NCBI GenBank assembly: GCA_051294375.1
Contig: CM119264.1
Location: forward strand, 17,124,278 to 17,188,277
Reading direction: 5' to 3'
DNA: 64,000 nt
From: Paraspadella gotoi
Lineage: Eukaryota > Chaetognatha
Shown here piece after piece: positions 1 to 11,200 of the stretch (its first letter is position 1; each line of letters starts with the position of its first letter). A model generated the notes under the pieces. That model was not told the DNA's origin. It ran no database searches and worked only from the letters and a program-made list of their open reading frames with translations. The position numbers and the translations under genes are program-made.

Positions 1-580
1 GTATGTTGGAACAAAGCGTCGAAAAACAAAATAAGGAACGGGAACATCGATCTAAAAAGACTGTTTCGGTTGAAATTCTGGAAATGCAATTAAAGTCGTC
101 TATTTCCCTGTCTCAGTAATATTTTTTAAAGCGATTTATCTATGTGTCAATTGTCAATTGTTTTAAACAAACTTAATACGAAAATATTGCGCAAAGAGAC
201 TTTTTTCTTCAAAGTAAAAAAATGTTTTTCTTACGTAGCAGAGAATTTTGGAAGGCGCGTATTCATAAGATTACTTGATTTTGGAGAAAAAAAAAAAACT
301 TAAGCAGCATAAACTAGCGAATTCGGCTTAACGAGACGTAGATGGCGCAAATATATCATTTGGCGCTGAGAGCGAGAACTTAAATGTCGGGAGCTGGGAG
401 GAGAAAAAGCAAATATTGGGAGGGTGAAGGGAAAAGAGAGTGTGAGAAAAAACCCCGAATCACCATGGAGATAAGTTTTGCGTCGCATTTTAAAGGGAAC
501 CCGCGGGACTCATCAATGAGTCCAGGCTAAGAGAGATGGAGAACCAGTCAGAGGAGGGAGAGGGAGCTGGAGAAAGTGAA

Positions 581-722
<142 letters not shown>

Positions 723-1020
723 GCTGCCGACTAAGAAGAATTTCCCTTTTCCTCCTGATCCGGGGACGCGCGAAAGCGTTACCATGGCAACCTCATCCCG
801 TGCGCGCGCTCGAACGACGAAGAAGCGTCAGCGTTACCACGACAACGAGAACGTTCGTCGCACGTTGTTGCGCACGCGAAGAACTCGTGCGCGCACGCTT
901 CTCTCTCTCTCTCTCGTTGGCGCGCGAAAGAAAATATGGAGTCTTCCTCGCCTCCTCGACTTCTCCCTTCTTCTCAAGACTCATTTGCGCATCAGTGCCG
1001 CATTTGTGAAAAAAAAGGGA

Positions 1021-1060
1021 GGCGAGTGAGAGTGAGAGGAGAGTGAGAGAGAGAGAGAAG

Positions 1061-1130
<70 letters not shown>

Positions 1131-1172
1131 AGAAAGAGAGACGACGAGAGAGAGAGAAAGAGAGAGAGAGAG
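1021..1172 (+). repeat. imperfect (GA)n microsatellite
   Basis: This purine tract is dominated by GA units, interrupted by GAAGAG, GAGGAG and ACGACGAG variants. It is less pure than the tract at 584-720, so it is probably older. Confidence 0.9.
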
Positions 1173-1547
1173 ACGCGTTTGGGTTCAAACCGAGGTTGTG
1201 AAACTTTTTTCTCTCATTTGTTTGTGGGAGGAAAGAATTACGTTTTTTGAGAGGGAAGACTATAGGGGGGAATGAGATAGTAACTGTAGCAATAATATCG
1301 TTGCGAAACTGCTGTGGATTATGTTTTTTATTTGTTGAGGCCTTGACCTCGATCATGAAAACTTTGTAAACAATATTGACTAAACATATAAAGCACAAAC
1401 CCATCGCCGTCTCCCTCAGATTGACTATAATCTTTCATTTTTAAAATCCACAAACATTTTCACTCAAAACCGGGAACTTGATTAAAGGTGAAGTGTTCAC
1501 TCTTCAGTGGATCAGCGTCGTGGACTAAATATAACAATTTTTTTTAG

Positions 1548-1693
1548 GCCACGGTAGAATCGCCTGTGAAGCCCCGGGAACTGGGCAGCTCACCAAGAAC
1601 CTTGGAGGGGCAACGGACTCTTCAACGGACCCTTCATCCTTGCTTCCATCAATTGCCACAGGCGCGGTCGTCAAGCTTTGTCAAGAAAAGAGA
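1548..1693 (+). CDS. candidate isolated exon, product unknown
   Basis: A T-rich tract ending in TTTTTTTTAG precedes base 1548, and GTAAAT follows base 1693, so both ends look like splice sites. With two leading bases, the segment reads as 48 open codons beginning HGRIACEAPGTGQL and ending VVKLCQEKR. A second frame is also open, beginning ATVESPVKPREL. I recognise neither peptide. No neighbouring exon was found to link it to a gene, and a chance open segment is quite possible. Confidence 0.25.
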
Positions 1694-2972
1694 GTAAATC
1701 CTGTGGCGCGTTGGTTGTTGACTTTCGTTGAGGAAACTTGTCAACCTGTCTTAAAAACACGCGTTTTTCAAAAAACAAAACAACAACAAAACAAAAACAC
1801 AATAACAAAAACAAAAAACAACAACTAAAAAAACGAAGTAAATCTAACGCGGCCTCGCTTGATTATTTATTCCCCGACGTCTCGAGTTCAACGAGGTCAA
1901 ATTTTGTATCCAACGGGGAAATCAAAGTTTCGTCCGACGGCCGCCTATTTCGACCTCACGTGGTTTTGCTTTCGCCTTTCCCGTTAATTCTTATAATGGT
2001 CTCTTAGTTTAAAATTTAAAATAAGAGGCCCGTAGCGGCATTACATAAAAACTTTTAGTTTTGAGGCATCCAATAGTTAACATCCCATGCATACGTATAC
2101 CTTTTATGCAAAAGTTTTAAATAAAAATTTAAAAAAAAAAGACGGCAACAAACACCTACATTTTTTGGTTCATTTTCCTAAAAGTCTCTAAATTTGGATA
2201 GTAAAAAGACAAATTCCGGCCGTGATACAGTTTGTCAAGATAGGAAAGGCAACTCCGGTCTTCAATTAGTTTCTTAATCAGTCGGCCGTTCCGTTTTTTA
2301 TTGCACGTTGCTCAGGCATGAAGCTGGCGGTGGAGGAAGAAAATGAAGGAATGAAAGAATGAAAAGAAAAAGAGGAGAAAGGGAGGCAAAAAGAGCATCT
2401 CTACCATGACGGAGTTAAAAAGCAAAGATCCAAAAAGGCAGAGTATAAAGGCAAACCGAAACTTTTTTTTTAGTTTAGTTTAGTTACCGGCAAATCGGTA
2501 AAAAGTAGTTAATATGTAATCCATTGTGTTGTTTTTCTTTTCTTTTCATCATTTGTAACGTACAAACGACTTGAGTCGTTGCCATTGCTGATGAAAACAA
2601 TCAATGAAATAATTTTTTTCGTTTTTTTAAATAAATTTAACAGTGACCCTCTTCAAAAATTCAAAAACAAACACACAATATAATAATGCGGCATGAAAAA
2701 GTGCTCGTCTCTCAATTTTGATAGCATTAACATTCTTATAATTCCTTAAAAGTATTTTGCAACTTCAACATGAAAAACAATATTTACTTAGATTTATGAA
2801 ATTAGTCTTTTAAAAATAGTATTCTTAATTCTGCTCTTCCAGCCAGATTCCACTTTTAAAAAAAAATCCCAATGCAACCACCTCGCCTTTTTAACCCTTC
2901 CCATAACCCGCGAACTACCAACACGGTTCCTGTTTTTATCAAGAAAAACCTGTGAATTTTTCACAATTCTCA

Positions 2973-2973
2973 G

Positions 2974-3017
<44 letters not shown>

Positions 3018-3056
3018 ATCTCTCTCTCTCTCTCTATCTCTCTCTCCTCTCTCACA
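2973..3056 (+). repeat. (CT)n microsatellite, interrupted
   Basis: CT dinucleotides with occasional TCTATC and TCCTC interruptions, followed by CACACGTGGCGC. The Arg-Glu-rich open frame on the minus strand here is a by-product. Confidence 0.93.
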
Positions 3057-4769
3057 CGTGGCGCTATCTCGATTTTTCCATTCTCGCCGATGAATCATTG
3101 AAGGCGTTGGCGCCGACGCTGCCGGCGGCGGCGGCGGCGGCAGCGGCGACCGACTGCGGCCGGGATGGAGAAGGCGGGATTTTTTTCGGCATCGGTAAAA
3201 CGATGCCAAGTTGGGTAGTGTCGCCGGGGAGCAGTTGACGCTTCCTTTTCTACTGACGGCGCAATCATTTTAACAATATGATTTGGCAGTTATTAAAGAG
3301 TCGAAGTTCAGATCATTCTCGTATATTATCGAACATATTGTTTGATAGAGGAGTAATAATAAACTTTTTGTCTTTGAAACGCATCAAATGAAATGGTAAA
3401 AAAAAAATGTTATTTTTGGAAAAAAGTAGGAGTGTATGGAGGAAGAACACCCAGGGAAGCCTCCAGCCTTCCCTTACCCACGCTTCGGGCGCAGAGATAA
3501 GGGCGTCGCCAGAACAATTACGCCCCTACGCTCCATCGCAACCATTTTTCATGCAATCAGGATATGCGCCTCGTAACTCAACCTAATGTCCCTTAATTTG
3601 CACCTCGTTTTCTCCGCCGACGCTGCCTGGGGATGGGGAGAGGCAACCGGTGTTTGCGGCGTAGAAACCTCGTTTGTTTTTGCCAATTTTTAAAACTTAA
3701 TAAATTTTGAAGGAAAAATTTATACCCTTGGACCGGCACCAGTGTTACCATAGCGATGACAACAAGTAAATACAAGCACTATAAATATGAGAAAAATTTC
3801 AAGTGTAAATTATCTTGAAATAAGTATATTAAAATATAACTTTAAAGAGAAATATTCTAAGTATTTTTTGGGCATTGAAAAATAGTATCGGACAGATTAA
3901 AAGGATAAGTTAGGGATTATTGCCTAACCGACCATCCAACCCAGCCGTAGGCCACATATATTTGAAATCGATAATTATGGGATAAATGATGGAATTTTAT
4001 GTGTCTGAAGATTTGATTTGTCGCCGACCCCAGAAACGAGCCGATGTCGAGGACCGCGACGATATTGACGACGATGACGATGGCGAACATCAGAAGAAAT
4101 TTAAAAATTAAAAATAGCAAAAAAGAGCAAGAGCAGAAAAGACGAAAGATTGAAAGAAAATTAAAACAAAAAACAAAAAAAAAAAAGAAAAACGCGAACT
4201 TTTCACTTTCGGTGCTTGGGGTCGGGTAAGCTCCTTTCTTTTTTTTTCCGGGGCTTTTCACATTTTAACTACCCAGCCCCGCTCCTCCTCCCCCCCCCAA
4301 AAAAAAAAACTGGTTCCACTCAACGCGGCCGCGTGCCCTTCCGGTCTCGCCCCTCGCCCTCGACCACAAATTTGTGGATCACGTGACAGGCCGTTAAGAC
4401 GGGAATGATTGGACCCTGTCAAAGAAGATTACTCGACTTGTCTCTTATCTTCCAACGGAGGCGGGAGAGGAAGCGCAGAGACGGGAGATGGAAAGTGATT
4501 TTGAGAAAAGAGAAAAGAGAATTCCAATTTGTAGAATGCGAGCGGGATTTGAGATGGAGCAAAAATGTACTTAGCATCTTAGGGGAACGTGGGGTTTTAA
4601 AAATTCGGCGGCTGTTTCATTTTTAAAGAAGAGCGTGACATATCGGTTTACACTTTTTTTCCTGACCGCGATGGATGAGAAAGGTCCGAAAGCTTAGTTT
4701 CAACTGGTTAACCTAAGAATTAAAATAGAAAAAAATTACTCAATTAACAGAATTAAATCAAGTTTTTTT

Positions 4770-4803
4770 TGACTCAATATTGAGTCACTTAATATTGAGT
4801 CAC
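4770..4803. promoter_or_regulatory. triple TGACTCA palindromic cluster (AP-1-like sites)
   Basis: Bases 4770-4787 form the perfect 18-base palindrome TGACTCAATATTGAGTCA. A third copy, TGAGTCA, follows at 4796-4802 inside a repeat of TTAATATTGAGTCAC. TGACTCA is the consensus site of AP-1-type bZIP dimers. Three copies in 34 bases, 270 bases beyond the ALDH1L-like stop codon, could be an enhancer or a chance AT-rich duplication. Binding is inferred only from the motif. Confidence 0.4.
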
Positions 4804-5062
4804 AAACAATTTATATCGGAGAAAATACTGGTAATTATCATAGATCAATTAAACCGGTCTACGATTAAATAAGCTGCAGATTAATTTAGCAGATTATTTA
4901 GCATTACTTAGCACTTAGTACTTACATCCAAAGCGTTAATCAGAAAAAGCAACTAGATTGAGAAAATTATATTGCCTTAGTCATTGCCGTCCGGACGGAG
5001 AAACCGACGAATGATTCCTTTAGTGTTTGCCGAAAGATTATAGGCGGAGATATATATATCCC

Positions 5063-5283
5063 CTACGCGAGAGAGTATTCAACCGTGACGCATTTTGTCT
5101 TCAGATATTCGTTCAACGCCTCTTCCCCCAGATCCTTGCCAAATCCCGACTGCTTGAAGCCGCCAAAAGGTGCCGCCACGTCCGTCTTGTTGTAGGTGTT
5201 GACGAAGCAGGTGCCAGCGTCGATTCGCTGCGCAACTTGCATTGCTTTGTCCAAGTCGCGAGTGAACACCCCCGACGCCAGTC
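5063..5283 (-). CDS. ALDH1L exon 10 (C-terminus)
   Basis: Reads [40 protein letters not shown] and [15 protein letters not shown], then a TAG stop. This is the conserved end of the ALDH fold. Confidence 0.95.
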
Positions 5284-8200
5284 CTGAGTAGAAAAAAAAA
5301 ATCATTTTTGATGACTACCCCTTTGGAAAATGAATGTTCCGCCTCAAACAATTTACCGAATTCGTTATCGTTGGCGCGCCTGATGACCCCATCCACATCG
5401 CCGTAGGGAAACTTCGAGATGATCATTATCGGCCCGAAGCTTTCCTCCTTGGCTATCCACATGTCGTCGGCCACATCGGTCAACATCGTCGGCTCGAAGA
5501 ACAGTCCCTTATTTAAAGCTCTTTTCCCTCCGTAGACGAGCTTAGCACCTTCCGCGACTCCCCTCTCCACGTAAGCCACCAGCTTGTCAAAGTGCGCTCG
5601 ATGATTCTGCGGGCCGTGAGCGGTGGATCGATCCAACGGGTCGCCGATCTTCATCTTCTTAACCTCCTCGATGACGCGGGCGACAAACATGTCGTGGATC
5701 GTGTCCTCGACGAAGAGACGGCCGGCGGCGATGCAGTTCTCGCCCTTGTTGAAGAACACGGCGCCCATGGCCATGCGGACGGCCTTTTCCAGGTCGCAAT
5801 CTGAGAAGATGATGAGGGGAGACTTGCCTCCCAGTTCCAGGGAGACCTTCTTGACGTTGGAGACGGCCGCAGAGTGCATGATCTGCTTGCCTACCTCGGT
5901 GGAGCCGGTAAAGCCGACCTTTCGGACGTCAGGATGGTCGCAGAGGGCTTGACCAACCTTGAATATGGATCTTGATTTAGATGGTGGATAGAAGATAAAA
6001 ATTTCGTAATAAATTTAAATCAAAATGCCCCTTTTTTTTGGGGGGGGGGAAATGTGAGATATGAAGTTTTCTTTGTTTTCACAACGAATTATTTTTTTAA
6101 AAAATTTCGTTGTGATAACATAGAAAACTTTTCATCTCATATTCAAAAGCTATAATCATTAGTGATTGAATGATTGATTGATTGTTAGTTTAGAAAAAAA
6201 AATTTCCTAAAATTTGAAGAAAGTGAAATTTTACCTGTGAGCCGGATCCTGGTAGAATGTTGACAACGCCGGGAGGGAATCCGGCTTTCACGGTTAACTC
6301 GGCAAACTTGAGCGCCGTGAGTGGCGTCACTTGCGCCGGTTTAAGGACAACGGTATTACCGGCCGCCAAACAGGCCGCCGATTTCCAAGCCAACATCATT
6401 AAGGGATAGTTCCTGACAGTTGACATAAGTATGACAGGGTAAGCTTTAGATACAAGAGCGTATTCAATAGAATTACCAGGGAATAACAATGCCACAAACT
6501 CCGATGGGCTCTCTTTTGGTAAAGGTAAGATTCATATTTGGCTTAGCGTTGTTAATAGGAATCGTTTTTCCTTGAATCTTGTCGCACCAACCGGCGAAAT
6601 ATCTATAAATCGTAAGCATTGACAAAATAGAGAAATCGACTCATCGGTCATTTACAATATGCGGTTTAATGTACGTTTATTGAATAATGTCTTCCAACCT
6701 GAAAGTGTCGATCGACATCCCAATATGAGTCTTCAGCGCCAGCGTGTAAACCGCACCAGAGTCAATGGCCTCGATCGTTGCCAACTCCTCTTGGTGCTGC
6801 TCCATCAAATCCGCCAATCGGTTGAGCAGGGCACCTCTGTCGCGAGCATTCATCTCCCGCCACTTGGCGCCCATTTCGAAGGCTCTCTTTGCGGCGGCGA
6901 CGGCAATGTCAACGTCCTCTTTACCAGCGAAGGCGACTTCGCAGATTTCCGTTTCGTCAGCCGGATTTATGGTCGGTTTTGTCTTGCCCGATACGGCATC
7001 CACGAATCTGCCCAAATAAATTGACAATGTAATCTTCCTACGAAACTACTTTGAAAAAAAATTTAATACAAATTTCGGTAAAATAAATTTTTTTCATATA
7101 GTAGGTGAGTTTAAATTTTTTTACACTTTATTTTTGGGATTAAAAAAAAAAAACAAAACGTAATTTCAGCTTTAATACATTAATTTTCTCTGTACATTTT
7201 TCTATGTTAAAAATATCAAATGAAACAAACTTATTGTCAATGAAGATTTGATGTGGAAACTCGAGATCCATGTTGTTGACGTGCATCTTGACAGCGTCGT
7301 ACTCAAAGGCAGCCTCTCCGCCGCCGCGGGATACGTGAACGACTCGATTAGTAAAGGCGGAGAATGTGGTGGACATGTAAACATCCTCGTTGGTCAGAGC
7401 GATGCCGGGTGAAGCGGATTTGACTTCCTCGACAAGTCGAGTAACGTCCATCGATCCGGCACCTGTTGATAAAGGTAGAGAAAAATATGGAAAGAATTGA
7501 ATGCTATCGCGGATCTAATTTTGAAACTCGCCCGAAGCAAAAAAGTCGGTGTCTCCGTCGACTTCCTTCATCAAGATGCCCTTCCAAATCGTCCGGACGA
7601 TCTCCTTCAACGAAGTCTCTTCCTCCGTCAACTCCAAGGCCACCTCTGCCTCCTCCTCCTTTCCAAAAGCGCTCGCCTTCATCATCTTCCCCCCCACGCC
7701 CAACTGTCCGACGTTGACGGCGTTCCCGTCGGCGGCGAAGAGCAACAGTCCGTCAGCGTGAACGAGGCCGGGCTCCGGAGCGCCGGGAACGTTGACCGGA
7801 TCCCCCGACGGCCTCTTCTTGCGCCAGAGGGACGAGTTGTACAAAGTGACGGCGTCGTCATCACCGATGGCGGTCCAAGCGCCAGGAACCTTGTCGTTGC
7901 CTCTAATGAAATCGTGCAATCGTCGAGCGGTGGTCGTCTTTTCCCAGGGGATCTTGGCCAGTTCTTTTTTCTTCCATATGGGGTCGTACGAGGCCCCTTC
8001 TTCGGGCTGTTCGATGCAAGGAGCTTTGCCGGACGCGATCAGGCGAACAGCATCCGCCATCGACTTGACGCCTGGCGGGGAAATTTTAAAAATAAATGGT
8101 AGGAAAAAAAAAACAACTTCGTCTTATAAAAAACACGAGGAACAACTTATATACGTATGTACTGTACCTTCTGGAAACATGAATCGATTGTAAAGTGAAT

Positions 8201-11200
8201 CGACGTTGTCGTCCGGTTGAACATCCGTCGTCTTTTGGAGAAGAATGGGTCCAGTATCCAATCCATCATCCGCCCAAAATATCGTAAAGCCAGCTTTTTC
8301 ATCACCCTAAAAAATTAAAGCAATTTGCTAGAAAAAATACTAACATTGTATGTCAACGGGGTGACATGTGTGATGCCCGGGGACCTGCATTGACCACAAA
8401 ATATCGCTGGCGTGTTTATGCCGACACTATCACACTTTAACAATAAGCGGGACGGTGAGGGGATTGAACCCGGAACTCACGGTTGGAGAACGCGTATTTA
8501 GCTGTCAAAGCCAATGGGACGAGCTGAATTTCACCAAGCTATACGGGAGGCTAATTTAGGATTCGCCACAATTGCTCACTTAAATTGTACAATGGTTTTT
8601 TTTTTCGTCTATTTAACTTTTACTTCCTACTAAGTGGATTTGTCTTTTACTCTCTCTAGTCAATACTATGAGCATTTTCCCTTTACTTTCTACAGAAATT
8701 TGCTTTCTGTCTGCACCCACTGGATCTTCACTTGCACCTGCTCTTCAACAAAATATCAATTTTTTGCCTGTTTTAGTCTTAATAAACCAGATGGCTCAAC
8801 AAACAAAAGAGCATTTTGAAAAACAAAATAGCAATCAATTTTAATCTTTTTTTCTAAAACAAAAGAACAGTCCCATTAAATTTTCTTTGTGTTTTAGCCT
8901 GTTCTACTTGAGGACTCTAAAAAGAAAGCTTTTGGTAAGACATTCAAAATAAAATTAATCTGCACCTACTAGATCCTCACCTTTAACAAAATAGCGATTG
9001 TTTTTTAAAATCTTTATTATCTTAATCTTTAAAAAAATATTTTTTTCTTATTCCTTTTTTATTCTATTTCTTATTCTATGTTTGGATCAAAGCATTTTAA
9101 TCATATATCGAAACAAAAATAGTATTGATTTGATTTATAAGATATTTTGCAAGTACCAAAATGCTTAGTACCGCAGTAACAGTTCAGTTTAAACCCTTGA
9201 AAGCGCCATCCAAGTGGGGGCCGCAAATTTTTGGGGTTGGAAAGGGAAAAAAGGGAAAAGTGGGGAAGAAAAAAAAAGTGGAAGAGGGAAGAGTGGGAGA
9301 AGGAAGGAAGAGAGGGAAAAGAAGAAGGAAAGGAGAAGAGGAGGAGAAGAAAGGAAAGAGATGAGAGAAAAGGAAAGAAGAAGAAAAAGAAGAGAAGAGA
9401 AGAAGAGGAAAAGAAAGAGAAAGAAGAAGAAGAAGGAAAAGAGAAAGAGGAGAAAAAAAGGAGAGGAGGAAAGAAGAGGAAAACCCGCCGTTTGGGTTTT
9501 TCCCAAAAACCGAGGGTTGGTGGAAACTTTTTTTTTTTTTGGTTCCTCGATTTTATAGCCCCTGAAGTTTTTTGTAAACGTGATTATTAAATTAGCTTGC
9601 CTACCAGTACCGAGACCCAAGATTAGAGAAATTACAACGTTAGTTTTTCTTTATACCTTTTTGAAGCCATAGGAATGTGAAGGATATTATACTCACCCAT
9701 GTGGCATGTGTGTGGAGATATCCGAGGGAAAAAAAAACCAAACCAAAAAAAGTAATTTTCTTCTTTTTTTCGCATTTCATTTAGACGCCGAACGGAACTT
9801 GAAAACCGGACGGGGAAAATGGCAGCGGTCCCTAAATTAAAAGTGGCCGTTAGGACAGTCAAAGTTCGGACAGGAAGTATACAAAGCGTTGAGAAAGGAC
9901 GGTCACGACGTGGTTGGTGTGTTTACGATTCCGGACAAGTCTGGCAGGCCGGATCCTCTAGCGGCGGAGGCGGAGAAGGACGGAACAAAAGTTTTCAAGT
10001 TCCCCCGCTGGAGACAAAAGGACGTGCCTGTGTTAGAGGATGTGTTCGAGGCGTACAAATCTTGCGGAGCCGAGTTGAACGTGTTACCGTTTTGCTCGCA
10101 GGTGAGATGGGTTATATGTTGTAAGATATTTCTTTTTCTTAATTTTTCTGTATTGGTTTCTGTTCTCTTTCTTAATTAAAACATACATAATGAAAAATGG
10201 TATTCTTTCCGTCCTCATGTCCCTCACAGTTCATCCAATGCCAGTAATTGAATTTCCGAGGTTCAAGTCGATCGTTTACCACCCCTCTCTCCTTCCAAAG
10301 CATCGTGGGGCGTCGGCCATTAATTGGACATTAATGGAGGTAAATTCAATTTTAGCTATAATTTTGTGATTACAAACCAGTGGCTGCGCCAATACATGTA
10401 AATACTTTCAAGGGTTTAAACTGAACTGTTACTGCGGTACTAAGCATTTTGGTACTTGCAAAATATCTTATAAATCAAATCAATACTATTTTTGTTTCGA
10501 TATATGATTAAAATGCTTTGATCCAAACAATAGAATAAGAAATAGAATAAAAAAGGAATAAGAAAAAAATATTTTTTTAAAGATTAAGATAATAAAGATT
10601 TTAAAAAACAATCGCTATTTTTGTTAAAGGTGAGATCTAGTAGGTGCAGATTAATTTATTTTGAATGTCTTCTACCAAAGTTTCTTTTTAGAGTCCTCAA
10701 GTAGAACAGGCTAAAACACAAAGAAAATTTAATGGGACTGTTCTTTTGTTTTAGAAAAAAAGATAAAATGTGATTGCTATTTGTTTTTCAAAATGCTCTT
10801 TGTTTGTTGAGCCATTGGTTTATTAAGACTAAAACAGGCAAAAAATTGATATTTTGTGAAGAGCAGGTGCAAGTGAAGATCCAAGTGGGTGGGCGAGCGA
10901 AGAAATGCCAAATTTCTGATTAGATATAGATAAATGGCGAAAATGATACTCATCGAGAAAATCGAATAGAGAGAAAGTAAATAAGACAGAATTCACTACT
11001 GAGAGTAGTGTAAGTAAATGAGTTTATATAATAAAGACGATATAAAATATGCAACACGTATATGTACAATTTACCATGAGAATATGTGGGCGACACTTAG
11101 CATAATATACCAGCGCAGTAAACAGTTCAGTTTCATACCACTCTGAAGTATAGGGATTGGTGTTAAAACATTATTTCAGCTCGCGCCCATTGCGCGTCTT

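Larger units (their letters stand above)
1694..5062. other. intergenic sequence downstream of the ALDH1L-like gene
   Basis: No convincing gene is visible. The stretch holds a CT microsatellite at 2973-3056, a GGC-rich patch at 3120-3148, A/T-rich DNA and a palindromic cluster at 4770-4803. The part nearest 5062 should include the 3' untranslated region of the minus-strand ALDH1L-like gene, but I found no clear AATAAA signal close to the stop codon. Confidence 0.6.

Noticed and set aside
9235-9558. Lys/Arg/Glu-rich open frames in three registers
   Set aside because: They lie in a purine-only tract inside the fold-back segment, which is probably low-quality read sequence.
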